A stretch of DNA of 64,000 nucleotides from Pseudomonadota bacterium (GTDB taxonomy: Bacteria; Desulfobacterota; Desulfovibrionia; Desulfovibrionales; Desulfovibrionaceae), in assembly GCA_018822105.1 (NCBI GenBank), contig JAHJLB010000023.1, forward strand, positions 62,001 through 126,000, given 5' to 3'. The position numbers were made by a program, and so were the translations under genes. The notes below the pieces were generated by a model that searched no databases, had not been told where the DNA came from, and saw only the letters and a program-made list of their open reading frames with translations. Shown piece by piece: positions 45,849 to 54,872 of the stretch. How positions within the stretch are numbered: position 1 is the stretch's first letter; every line of letters begins with the position of its first letter.

Positions 45849-47432
45849 ATGTCCGCACGCCTTAAGCCGCCCGTGCCCGTCCGCGCACGCATCCTCGACG
45901 AGCTTGGCCTGGAGAAGTCCCTGCCCGCCGAGCCGGGGGACTTCCGCGTTCTCTGCGGCCGCGGGCCCCACACGGTCTTCCTGGGCCTGGGGCCGCAGCC
46001 GGGGCGCCTGCACGAGCTCTTCCCCGGCCTGAGCGGCGCCGGCTTCCTCGAATGCCCGGCCTTGTCCGCCCAACTGGACGGACAAGGCGAGCCCCGGGGC
46101 GGGCGCCTGCCCGCTGACCTTGCTCCAGTGGAGGCCGGGGACCTGCCCGCCCTGGCCCGCAGCGGCGCGCGGCTCATCCTGTACAGTCCGGGCCCGCGCC
46201 TGTTCCCGTCCTTCTGGGGGCCGCTTCTGGCCGCCGTGCAGACGGCGCTCTATTCCAGCGCCCCGGCCCCGCGCCAGGGCCTGGCCTGGCTGCCGGGCGG
46301 CGGGGGCGACCTCCTGCGCCTGGAGCTGCGCGAGGCCCTGGAGGCCCGGGGCTTTCACGTGCGGCTCACCGGGGACGCGGGCCTGGAGGACCTCCGCGGG
46401 CTCCTGGCCGGAGGTGAATGCCCGGAGCTGTTCTTCAGCGTCAACTTCAGCGGCCTGGACCCCCTGGGCGAGACCTACCATCTGCTCCTCGCCGCAGGGA
46501 CGAAGGTCGCCGCCTGGTGCGTGGACAACCCGCTGCATCTCGTCAGCGGCCTGAAATCCAGGTTCTGGACCGCCCTGCCCCTCTTCGTCACCGACAGCTG
46601 GTTTCTGGATCCGCTCCGGCAGCTGGGCGCGCAGGACGTCCGGCACCTGCCCCTGGCCGCCCGCAATAGCTACCTGAAAGGCCCGACGCGGCCGCCATCG
46701 CCCGCCTTTGCCGACCTCGCGGACCGGCTGGTGTTCGTGGGCCGCAGCGCCTTTCCGGGCAAGGCCGGCTTTTTCGCGGGCTGCGCCCTGCCCACCGGGC
46801 CAAGGGACAACGCCTGGGCCGAGGCCCAGGCCATGCTGGAGTCTGCCCCGCCGGAAGGCGCGCAGCGCCCGGACTTCGGCTGGTGGCTGAAGCGCCTGGG
46901 CATCACCAGGCTCTGGCCCGGCGCCCAGGTCCGGCAAGCGGGCTTTTGCGCCGAGGAAACGGGCCGGGTTTGGCGGACGCTGTGCCTGACCCGCGCCCAG
47001 GCCGACCTGGGCCGCCTGACGGTTTTCGGCGATGCTGGCTGGAGGGAGCTGCTGCCGGAAGAGACGGACCTGCGCGGCCCGGTGGACTACTACACGGCCC
47101 TGCCGGACATCGCGGCCAGCGCGGGCTGCTGCCTGGGGCTGACCAGTCCGCTTTTGCCCTGCGGGCTCAGCCAGCGGCATTTCGACACCTGGGCCTGGGG
47201 CGGGCTGCTGCTTTCCGACGCCACGCCGGGCCTGGGCCTCTTTCCCGCCGAGCTCACGGCCGAAACCACCTTCCATTGCCCGGGAGAGCTGGCCGCACGC
47301 TTCCGGGCGCTGGCATCCTCCGCCACCCGCGCCGCGGACATCAAGGCCGCCTGGCGCTCAGAGCTTGCGCGCGGGCATACGTACGCGCACAGGGTGACGG
47401 CGGTGCTGGGGCAGTTGGGCCTGGAGGCCTAG
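45849..47432 (+). CDS. CgeB-like glycosyltransferase (DUF3880 family)
   Basis: A 527-aa cytoplasmic protein. The central segment FSVNFSGLDPLGETYHLLLA, followed by WCVDNPLHLVSG, fits the DUF3880 domain. The C-terminal part (FDTWAWGGLLLSDATPGLGL) fits the glycosyl-transferase domain of CgeB-like proteins. AAGGAG lies 4 nt before the ATG at 45849. The substrate is unknown; surface or flagellar glycosylation is possible. It is divergent from rlmE with only 55 nt between them. Confidence 0.75.
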   Translation: MSARLKPPVPVRARILDELGLEKSLPAEPGDFRVLCGRGPHTVFLGLGPQPGRLHELFPGLSGAGFLECPALSAQLDGQGEPRGGRLPADLAPVEAGDLPALARSGARLILYSPGPRLFPSFWGPLLAAVQTALYSSAPAPRQGLAWLPGGGGDLLRLELREALEARGFHVRLTGDAGLEDLRGLLAGGECPELFFSVNFSGLDPLGETYHLLLAAGTKVAAWCVDNPLHLVSGLKSRFWTALPLFVTDSWFLDPLRQLGAQDVRHLPLAARNSYLKGPTRPPSPAFADLADRLVFVGRSAFPGKAGFFAGCALPTGPRDNAWAEAQAMLESAPPEGAQRPDFGWWLKRLGITRLWPGAQVRQAGFCAEETGRVWRTLCLTRAQADLGRLTVFGDAGWRELLPEETDLRGPVDYYTALPDIAASAGCCLGLTSPLLPCGLSQRHFDTWAWGGLLLSDATPGLGLFPAELTAETTFHCPGELAARFRALASSATRAADIKAAWRSELARGHTYAHRVTAVLGQLGLEA

Positions 47433-47558
47433 CCCGGCGAAAAACCTGGCCGCGATCCTGGAGGGACCGGCCGCGGTGCGCGGAGAAGGCTCGCGGAGGG
47501 CGCGCAAGGGCTGTCCGAGGCCCCGGCAGGAGACCTTCTCAAATAGACGGGGACAGGG

Positions 47559-47587
47559 TTGCCATCCAAGTTAGAAATGGTTATGAA
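47559..47587 (+). promoter_or_regulatory. Promoter of the 55-aa membrane protein gene
   Basis: TTGCCA (47559-47564) and TATGAA (47582-47587) are spaced by exactly 17 nt in a locally AT-rich patch, about 80 nt before the small gene. This separates it from the glycosyltransferase upstream. Confidence 0.5.
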
Positions 47588-47674
47588 TTAGTTCTGCAAC
47601 CTGTGAAGGATGCGCTCGCCTTGGCGCAGGGATGTCCCAGGCAAGGGAACTTAACGTACTGCGAGGACGACGAG

Positions 47675-47842
47675 ATGAGCATGCAAACGTTTGCGGTTCT
47701 GCTGATCATTGTCGGGCTTGTTCTGGGCTTAATTGGCCACTTCCTGCCCGCCGCGCCGAACGATCCGGGCAAGGTCATGCCCAAGGACAAAAAGTCCGTG
47801 ACGGCGCAGGACAACTGGGAAGGCTTGCAGTCGAAGCAATGA
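47675..47842 (+). CDS. Small single-span membrane protein, 55 aa
   Basis: Begins MSMQTFAVLLIIVGLVLGLI and has one transmembrane segment (about residues 6-25) with a short polar, Lys-rich tail that ends QSKQ. GAGG lies 8 nt upstream. No family is recognised. It has its own candidate promoter and lies convergent to the nucleotidyltransferase gene. Small proteins of this kind often act as partners of membrane complexes, but nothing here says which. Confidence 0.6.
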   Translation: MSMQTFAVLLIIVGLVLGLIGHFLPAAPNDPGKVMPKDKKSVTAQDNWEGLQSKQ

Positions 47843-47924
47843 CTCGGCACGGCCATGCGCCGCGGAACGCCCCTGAGCTAAACTCCGCGGGGACCCGCCT
47901 TGCCTTCACCCCGCCAGACTGCTC

Positions 47925-49814
47925 TCAGCCCAGCATCCTCAGCCCGTACTTCTCGAAAAGCAGATTCTGAAATTCCGCCGTGAGCTTGAAGGATGCGCGC
48001 AGGCGCTCGCGTTCCATGGCCCCCAGGGTGTCCGGGCGGATGTCGTTGTCCAGCGGGCGGCCCTGGCGCAGGTGCGACGCCTGGGCGCGCATGCGCAGGG
48101 TTTGCAGGAAGTCGTAGGCGTCGCACAGCCCCTCGGCCAGGGGCACGGAAAGCGCCCCGGAGCGGTGCAGCAGGCGCAGGCGCGCGCAGGTCCCGGTTTC
48201 CGCAAGGCCGTGGTCCACGGCCAGGGTCTTCACGCCCTGGGTGATGGGGAAGACCCCGCCGCGCTTGATGTCCAGGCAGCCCCGGCCCTCCTCGTCCTTC
48301 TTCAAGGAAAACGTCCCGAACAGACCGAGGGGCGGGCTGAAGCGCACGGCCTCCCGCGCCATGAGCTTGAGCAGGATCGGGCTCTTCCTGAGCCGCCTGG
48401 TCATGGCCTCGCGCAGGCGCACGTTCAGGCCGCAGCTTCCGGCACCCTGGACCTGGAAGGGCCGCATGTCGGCCAGAAGCGAGGTCTTGATCACCGCCTC
48501 GGCGTCGGGCCTGTCGGCCATGGAGTCGAAGAGGTCCAGCCAGCTGTCCAGGCTGCGCCGCCAGTCCGGGTTGTCCAGCATGATGCGGTTTTTGCAAGGC
48601 GGAAAGCCCAGTTCCAGAAGCATCTCCGTCAGCCTTACGCCCAGCCGCTCAAACCAGCTCTCCAGCTCCGGACCGGAGCCCTTGCCGCCCTCGTAGACCA
48701 GCGCCAGATCCTGGTCCGTGGCCAGAAACTGCTCGCGCCGCCCCTGGCTGCCCAGCACCAGCACCGCGTGGGGCGCAGGGGCAGGCCCCAGCTCCAACAG
48801 GGCCATTTCCCAGGCCCGGGTCATGATGCGGTCATGCATCTCGCTGATGAGCCGGCCCACGGCATCGCTGGAGATGCCCTCAGCCACGCTGCGCCCGGCC
48901 ATGCGGTGCAGGCGCTCGAAGGTCCGGGCCAGATCCCTCGGGGCCGTGGCCACGAGGATCTCCGAGGCCAGGGCCAGGGGGCTCTCGCCCCGGGCCGAGA
49001 GCATGTCGCGCTCACCCAGAACGCCGGCGGGCGCGCCGGATTCGTCCAGCAGCACCAGGCGGCGGATGCCGTGGTGCACCATGCGCGAAAAGGCCTCGAT
49101 GAGCAGTTCCGCCGGGCCCACCGTGACCAGTCCGGGGGTCATCACCGCTGTCACGGGCAGGGTCTCGGCATCCTGCCCGGCGGCCACCACCTTGGACAAG
49201 ACGTCGCGCTCGGTGAGGATGCCCAGCACCTCGCCCTGCCCGCGCACCAGGGCCGAGGTGGCCCCGGTCTGCGTCATGACGCGCGCGGCACCGGCCACGC
49301 TGAGGGAGGACTCCACGAACACCGGGGCCGGACAGATCATGTCGCCCACGCGCAGCCGCAGGAAGGGGTCCGGTCCGGGCTGGCAGGCCTGGCTGCGGGC
49401 GCGCTCCGTGGCTGCGGCCAGGCCGCCCGCGCGGGCTGCGAGGGCGCGGGCGAAGAGCTCATCGGACATGAGCCGGGCGAGGCTGTCCAGAGGGATGAGG
49501 ATGACCTCCGAGGGCTCGGCGGCGCGGGCCTCCCAGAGCCCCATGTCCGCCCCCTGGCCCATGGGCAGCGCGGCCTCGCAGCCCAGCATGTCGCCGGGCG
49601 TGAGCGTCAGGGGCAGGCACTGGGCGTAGGTGGCCTCCAGGCTGCCGGAGCGCACCACGCAGGCGGCGTCCGGGCTGGCGCCGGCCGTCAGGATCTCCTC
49701 GCCCGCAGCCAGGTTGCGGGCGAAAAGATGATCTCCCTCCTTCCCCAGCAAACGCGGAGGAAGGAGGGAGAAGGGGATGGTCGCTTTGAGGAAGGAAACT
49801 AACGCATCGTTCAT
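47925..49814 (-). CDS. cNMP/CBS/DUF294 nucleotidyltransferase (left copy)
   Basis: A 629-aa cytoplasmic protein. It has a degenerate cyclic-nucleotide-binding-like domain (about residues 10-130), two CBS domains (about 155-275), a GlnD-like nucleotidyltransferase domain (DUF294; GSQGRREQFLATDQDLAL at about 355-372) and a C-terminal DUF294 helical domain. The GS-R-E and D-x-D residues needed for catalysis are present. It is third in an operon after DUF485 and an acetate-type symporter. By analogy it may modify or regulate that symporter or acetate metabolism; the target is unknown. The start has only a weak ribosome site. Confidence 0.85.
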   Translation of the reverse strand: MNDALVSFLKATIPFSLLPPRLLGKEGDHLFARNLAAGEEILTAGASPDAACVVRSGSLEATYAQCLPLTLTPGDMLGCEAALPMGQGADMGLWEARAAEPSEVILIPLDSLARLMSDELFARALAARAGGLAAATERARSQACQPGPDPFLRLRVGDMICPAPVFVESSLSVAGAARVMTQTGATSALVRGQGEVLGILTERDVLSKVVAAGQDAETLPVTAVMTPGLVTVGPAELLIEAFSRMVHHGIRRLVLLDESGAPAGVLGERDMLSARGESPLALASEILVATAPRDLARTFERLHRMAGRSVAEGISSDAVGRLISEMHDRIMTRAWEMALLELGPAPAPHAVLVLGSQGRREQFLATDQDLALVYEGGKGSGPELESWFERLGVRLTEMLLELGFPPCKNRIMLDNPDWRRSLDSWLDLFDSMADRPDAEAVIKTSLLADMRPFQVQGAGSCGLNVRLREAMTRRLRKSPILLKLMAREAVRFSPPLGLFGTFSLKKDEEGRGCLDIKRGGVFPITQGVKTLAVDHGLAETGTCARLRLLHRSGALSVPLAEGLCDAYDFLQTLRMRAQASHLRQGRPLDNDIRPDTLGAMERERLRASFKLTAEFQNLLFEKYGLRMLG

Positions 49815-49893
49815 TCCACGCTCACGCCTTCTGTTGTTGCGGACCCGTTGCTCCGCAGCAAAGGCATGGCGCGTGCGCTACGTATGCGTTCGT

Positions 49894-51444
49894 CTACTCA
49901 ACGCTCACGCCAAGGTAGTTGCGGACCTTTTGTTCCGGATACAACGATTCGGCGCGTTCGTCACGCTTAATTACAGACCCTATCCAGCCGGCGATGAAGG
50001 CCCCGGTCATGGAGATGAGCGCCGGGTTCTTGAGCGGGAAGATGGCTGTGGGGTTCTTCAGGATGTCCACCCACACCGTGGGGCTGATGACGATGAGCAC
50101 CACGGCCAGGGTCGTGCCGGTGACGATGGAGAACACCGCGCCCATGGTGCTGAAGCGGCGCCACATGATGGAGAGCAGCAGGGCCGGGAAGTTGGCGCTG
50201 GCGGCGATTGCGAAGGCCAGGCCCACCATGAAGGCCACGTTCTGCCCCTTGAACACCAAGCCCAGGACCACGGCCACCACGCCCAGGCAGAGGGTGGCGA
50301 TCTTGGCCACGCGGACCTCTTCCTGCTCGTTGGCATGGCCGCCCCGGAACACGTTCACGTAGAGGTCGTGGGACAGGGTGGTGGCGCCGGCGAGGGTGAG
50401 CCCGGACACCACGGCGAGGATGGTGGCGAAGGCCACGGCCGCGATGAAGCCCAGGAACACTGTGCCGCCGGTGGCCTCGGCCAAAAGCAGCGCGGCCATG
50501 TTGCCGCCCTTGTCCATGCCGGAGATGATATCCTGGCCCACGAGAACCATGGCCCCGAAGCCGATGATGAAGGTCAGGATGTAGAAGAAGCCGATGAACC
50601 CGGTGGCCACGAACACGGATTTGCGGGCGGCCTTGGCGTCGGGCACGGTGTAGAAGCGCATGAGGATGTGCGGCAGGCCGGCCGTGCCGAACATGAGAGC
50701 CAGGCCGAGGGACATGGCGTCCCAGGGATTGGACACCAGCCCGCCGGGGGCCAGCACCTTGTCGCCGTACTTGGCCTGGGCCGCGGCGAAGAGATTCACC
50801 GGGTTCATGTCGAACCTGTAGAGGACCATGATCACGAGGATGGTGGCGCCGGAAAGGAGCAGCACGGCCTTGATGATCTGCACCCAGGTGGTGGCGAGCA
50901 TGCCGCCGAAGAGCACGTAGCAGATCATCACCGCGCCCACGAAGACGATGGCGATTTCATAGGGCAGGCCGAAGACCATGTGGATGAGGGAGCCGGAGCC
51001 CACCATCTGCGCGATGAGGTAGAAGCACACGGTCATGAGCGAGCCGACGCTGGCAGCGATGCGCACGGGCTTCTGCGACAGGCGGTAGGCCACCACGTCG
51101 GCGAAGGTGTACTTGCCGAGGTTGCGCAGGGGCTCGGCGATGAGGAACATGATGATGGGCCAGCCCACGAGGAAGCCTATGGAGTAGATGAGCCCGTCGT
51201 AGCCCTTGAGGGACACGAGCCCGGCGATGCCCAGGAAGCTGGCCGCGCTCATGTAGTCGCCGGCCAGGGCCAGGCCGTTCTGGAAGCCGGAGATGCCGCC
51301 GCCCGCGGCGTAGAAGTCCGCCGTGGTCTTGGTCTTCTTCGCCGCATAATAGGTGATGAACATGGTCACCGTGATGAAGACGAAGAAGAAGAGGATGGAC
51401 GTGAGGTTCGGCTGCCCGATGGTCGTGATGAACTGCTGTTCCAT
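49894..51444 (-). CDS. Sodium:solute symporter, acetate permease (ActP) type
   Basis: A 516-aa inner-membrane protein with about 13 transmembrane segments. Family motifs include [20 protein letters not shown] with [10 protein letters not shown], and [20 protein letters not shown]. It pairs with a DUF485 protein 2 nt upstream, the usual ActP arrangement, and so likely imports acetate or a similar monocarboxylate with sodium. No acs gene is in the window. Confidence 0.88.
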   Translation of the reverse strand: MEQQFITTIGQPNLTSILFFFVFITVTMFITYYAAKKTKTTADFYAAGGGISGFQNGLALAGDYMSAASFLGIAGLVSLKGYDGLIYSIGFLVGWPIIMFLIAEPLRNLGKYTFADVVAYRLSQKPVRIAASVGSLMTVCFYLIAQMVGSGSLIHMVFGLPYEIAIVFVGAVMICYVLFGGMLATTWVQIIKAVLLLSGATILVIMVLYRFDMNPVNLFAAAQAKYGDKVLAPGGLVSNPWDAMSLGLALMFGTAGLPHILMRFYTVPDAKAARKSVFVATGFIGFFYILTFIIGFGAMVLVGQDIISGMDKGGNMAALLLAEATGGTVFLGFIAAVAFATILAVVSGLTLAGATTLSHDLYVNVFRGGHANEQEEVRVAKIATLCLGVVAVVLGLVFKGQNVAFMVGLAFAIAASANFPALLLSIMWRRFSTMGAVFSIVTGTTLAVVLIVISPTVWVDILKNPTAIFPLKNPALISMTGAFIAGWIGSVIKRDERAESLYPEQKVRNYLGVSVE

Positions 51445-51446
51445 GT

Positions 51447-51752
51447 CTAGCTCCTCCTGAGGCTCTGCCGGATGGCGTTCACGGCGGCGTCGTACTTGTC
51501 ATTGGCCCAGTAGACATAGATTCCGGTGAGGCCCCAGGCCAGCACGATGACGAACAGGCCCACGGGGATGCCCAGGCTCAGGCCCTCGGAGACCATGCTG
51601 CCGAGCAGGGCCTTGTTGAAGGCCAGGACCAGGATGAACCCGAAATACACGCCGAGCATGATGATGGACAGAACTGCCGAGACGGACCACTGCGTTGCGA
51701 CCAGTGCCTTGAATTCAGGCGAGTCGATGATGGCGTCCGGATCTTTCTTCAT
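51447..51752 (-). CDS. DUF485 small membrane protein
   Basis: A 101-aa protein with two transmembrane segments ([17 protein letters not shown] and [20 protein letters not shown]), typical of DUF485 partners of ActP-type symporters. The ATG at 51752 has AGGAGG 8-9 nt upstream. The leader carries a run of nine C residues on this strand, about 30 nt before the gene. Its exact role in uptake is not known. Confidence 0.88.
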   Translation of the reverse strand: MKKDPDAIIDSPEFKALVATQWSVSAVLSIIMLGVYFGFILVLAFNKALLGSMVSEGLSLGIPVGLFVIVLAWGLTGIYVYWANDKYDAAVNAIRQSLRRS

Positions 51753-52734
51753 GATGGTTCCTCCTGTTTGCGGTGCCTGCGGGGGGGGGCGTTGGACTGT
51801 CCACGGCCCTTGCGCGCTGCCTTTGATCATTGGAGTAAAGAACTTTCCCCGATTCCGGTAGCCTATTTCGCCGAATGGCGCTTTTCCGGCGGCAAGCGGC
51901 TGTCACAGGGGCGGTAGGCACAGCCCAGGCGGATGTTTCGCCCGCAGCGGCAAAGATTCTTCACCCGCCCGGCGGCGCGACCTCCACAGGAATCAAGGCC
52001 ACCGAGGGAGCCGGGCAGAGCCCCGCCTGCTCTGGCCGGGGGCCGGACCCCGCCCTCCCGGCGGCTCCTGTGGCGACACCGCCAACCGTCCCGGGGACTT
52101 CTCCTGAGCCGTTTTCAGGCCCCGGCCAGCAGGCGCGGCGCCCTTGCCTCCGCGGCCGAGGGCCTGCGCAGCAGGCACGCCCGGCAGGGGGCTGTCCCTA
52201 ATGACCAGGGCCTCAGATCGCCGGCGGCGCAGCGCGCGGCCCCTGCCAACGCCGGCCGAGAAGCGGCCGGAAACCGCTCTCCCCTTGGGTTTCCGGGCAT
52301 TCGGACCTGGACATGCCCGGGCCGCGGCCCCAAAGGCCGCAAAGAAGCCCAGCCAGCGCGCAGCCCGGAGCCCGCCCAGCGCCAACACCGCTGAAGCATA
52401 TATAATATGCTTACAATACAGCATGCTGCGGCGACACCCTGTCTGCCTGCAGGCCCGTCGCGGCCTCAGCAGTTCAGTCCGGAACTCGAGACTTTCCTCC
52501 TTTCGGCAACTCTCCGGCCAAGCCCTGCTGCCCCCCTAAACAGCAACCGCGCCCTTTCCAGGGTCCAACGGTTCCGGCAACGCGGTGAACGGCCACGGGA
52601 AAACGACCATTGGGAGGCGAATCCTTTTACCCTGGCGATGCCGCCATTCACAGAAGGGAGCTACCACCCCCCTTGCTCTCTGCTATTGTCGCGGCGTGAT
52701 CACGTTTGATTCCATTAAATGAAGGAGGAGGAAC
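51753..52734. promoter_or_regulatory. 982-bp gene-free region between divergent symporter modules
   Basis: No convincing gene is seen; the few open frames are shadows in GC-rich DNA. It must hold the promoters of both modules. The only AT-rich spot is at 52394-52412, an inverted repeat AAGCATAT-ATA-ATATGCTT with TATAAT in its centre, followed by the perfect 10-bp palindrome CAGCATGCTG (52419-52428). No clear -35 box or sigma-54 site was found on either strand. Confidence 0.5.
52394..52428. repeat. Adjacent palindromes, possible operator
   Basis: An 8-bp inverted repeat with a 3-bp centre (52394-52412) is followed 6 bp later by a perfect 10-bp palindrome (52419-52428). Both share AGCAT. They surround a TATAAT box and are a good candidate for a regulator site that serves one or both symporter modules. 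Confidence 0.4.
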
Positions 52735-52986
52735 ATGGACAAGAGCATGCAGGAGTATTGGCGCAGAAACTTGAGGTACATGGCGATCCTGCTGACCATC
52801 TGGGCGCTCGCAGGATACGTTTTCAGTATCTTCCTGGTACAGCCGCTGAACGCCTTTCAGCTGGGAGGATTCCCATTGGGATTTTGGTTCGCCCAACAGG
52901 GGTCGATATTCATCTTCGTGTGTCTAATCTTTGCCTACTACTATCTGATGCAGAAGTTGGACAAAGAATTCGACGTGCACGAATAG
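52735..52986 (+). CDS. DUF4212 small symporter subunit
   Basis: An 83-aa protein with two transmembrane segments (about residues 16-36 and 50-70), beginning MDKSMQEYWRRNLRYMAILL. This fits the DUF4212 family, which nearly always precedes a large sodium:solute symporter gene. GGAGGAGGAAC lies directly before the ATG. It is 41 nt upstream of the symporter gene. It is thought to be a partner subunit; the mechanism is unknown. Confidence 0.88.
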   Translation: MDKSMQEYWRRNLRYMAILLTIWALAGYVFSIFLVQPLNAFQLGGFPLGFWFAQQGSIFIFVCLIFAYYYLMQKLDKEFDVHE

Positions 52987-53027
52987 GCCGCTGGGCGATT
53001 TAGCCTGAGCGTGAACAAGGAGTCTCT

Positions 53028-54806
53028 ATGTCGATCATGACCTGGACCTATATCATCGTAGGCCTGACCTTCGCCATCTACCTGAGCATCGCCTGGGCCT
53101 CGCGGGTGAGCGACACCAAAAGCTTCTACGTGGCCGGAGGCGGCGTTCCGCCACTGGCCAACGGCATGGCCACGGCCGCGGATTGGATGAGCGCGGCCTC
53201 CTTCATCTCCATGGCCGGAATCATCTCGTTTTCCGGCTACCAGGGCTGCATGTACCTCATGGGCTGGACCGGCGGCTACGTGCTGCTGGCCCTGCTCCTG
53301 GCGCCCTATCTGCGCAAGTTCGGCAAGTTCACCGTGCCGGACTTCGTGGGCGACCGCTACTATTCTGACGGCGCGCGCCTGGTGGCCCTCATCTGCGCCA
53401 TCTTCGTGTCCATGACCTACGTGGCCGGACAGATGCGCGGCGTGGGCATCGTGTTCAGCCGCTTCCTTGAAGTGGACGTGAACACCGGCGTCATCGTGGG
53501 CATGGTCATCGTGTTCCTGTACGCCTGCCTGGGCGGCATGAAGGGCATCACCTGGACCCAGGTGGCCCAGTACGTGATCCTGATCCTGGCCTTCACCATC
53601 CCGGCCATGGCCATCTCCATGAAGGTCACCGGGCACTTCATCCCGCAGCTGGGCTTCGGCAGCACCATCGCCAGCGGTCCGGACGCGGGCAAATACCTGT
53701 TGCACGCCCTTGACCAGATCAATACCGACCTCGGCTTTGCGGCCTATACGAGCGCCTTCGGCAAGGGCCAGAAACCCATGATCGACGTGTTCGCCATCAC
53801 CATGTGCCTCATGGTCGGCACAGCCGGCCTGCCGCACGTCATCGTGCGCTTCTACACCGTGCCCAGCGTGCGCGCCGCCCGCCTTTCGGCCGGCTACGCC
53901 CTGGCCTTCATCGCCCTGCTCTACACCACGGCTCCGGCTGTGGGCGCCTTTGCCCGCTACAACATGGTCAACACCCTGAACAACGTGGCCTTCGAGCAGG
54001 CACCGACCTGGTTCAAGAACTGGGAGCGCACCGGCCTCATCGGCTGGATGGACAAGAACAACGACGGCATCATCCAGTACCGCTCCGGCAAGGCCTTTGA
54101 GGGCAAGCCCACCTTCGCCGCCGAGCCCGGCCCGGACGGCAGGAAGATGCTCACCAACAAGCCCACCTCCAGCGCCAACGAGCTGTATGTGGACAACGAC
54201 ATCATGGTGCTGGCCAACCCCGAAATCGCCGACCTGCCCGCCTGGGTCATCGCCCTGGTGGCGGCCGGAGGACTTGCCGCGGCCCTGTCCACGGCCTCGG
54301 GCCTCCTGCTGGTGGTGGCCTCGTCCATCAGCCACGACCTGTATTACCGCATCATCAACCGCCAGGCCACGGAGAAGCAGCAGCTCCTGCTGGGGCGCGT
54401 CATGATCGGCGTGGCCGTGCTGGTGGCCGGCTACTTCGGCATCAATCCCCCCGGGTTCGTGGCCCAGGTGGTGGCCCTGGCCTTCGGCCTGGCCGCATCC
54501 TCCTTCTTCCCGGTCATCCTGCTGGGCATCTTCTGGAAGCGGGCCAACAAATACGGGGCCATCGCCGGCATGAGCACCGGCATCGGCTTCACCATGATCT
54601 ACATCATCCAGACCAAGTTCATGGGCATCGCCCCCTGGTTCATGGGCATCAGCCCTGAGGGGATCGGGTCCGTGGGCATGGTCCTGAACATGGCCATGAC
54701 CATCGCCGTTTCCCTGGCCACAGCTCCTCCCCCCATCGAGATCCAGGAGCTGGTGGAGAACGTCCGCATTCCCAGAGGTGCCAAAGAGGCTTCTGGCGCC
54801 CACTAA
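53028..54806 (+). CDS. Sodium:solute symporter, large type with soluble insert
   Basis: A 592-aa permease with about 13 transmembrane segments. Motifs KSFYVAGGGVPPLANGMATA and TAGLPHVIVRFYTVPSVRAA mark the family. Unlike the left-hand symporter it has an insert of about 85 residues (about 320-405) outside the membrane. That insert contains DKNNDGIIQYRS (342-353), which matches a calcium-binding EF-hand-like loop except at position 12. AAGGAG is 5 nt before the ATG. Acetate or another organic acid is the likely substrate. Confidence 0.88.
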   Translation: MSIMTWTYIIVGLTFAIYLSIAWASRVSDTKSFYVAGGGVPPLANGMATAADWMSAASFISMAGIISFSGYQGCMYLMGWTGGYVLLALLLAPYLRKFGKFTVPDFVGDRYYSDGARLVALICAIFVSMTYVAGQMRGVGIVFSRFLEVDVNTGVIVGMVIVFLYACLGGMKGITWTQVAQYVILILAFTIPAMAISMKVTGHFIPQLGFGSTIASGPDAGKYLLHALDQINTDLGFAAYTSAFGKGQKPMIDVFAITMCLMVGTAGLPHVIVRFYTVPSVRAARLSAGYALAFIALLYTTAPAVGAFARYNMVNTLNNVAFEQAPTWFKNWERTGLIGWMDKNNDGIIQYRSGKAFEGKPTFAAEPGPDGRKMLTNKPTSSANELYVDNDIMVLANPEIADLPAWVIALVAAGGLAAALSTASGLLLVVASSISHDLYYRIINRQATEKQQLLLGRVMIGVAVLVAGYFGINPPGFVAQVVALAFGLAASSFFPVILLGIFWKRANKYGAIAGMSTGIGFTMIYIIQTKFMGIAPWFMGISPEGIGSVGMVLNMAMTIAVSLATAPPPIEIQELVENVRIPRGAKEASGAH

Positions 54807-54872
54807 ACGTCCGCGCGGGGAGGGGGGCTTTGGGCTTCCCTCCCCCGCTCCGTTGTGGTTAAGAAGATACTC

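Noticed and set aside
47860-47890. 7-bp stem between the 55-aa gene and the left nucleotidyltransferase gene as a terminator
   Set aside because: A 17-nt loop and no T-run; could be chance in GC-rich DNA.
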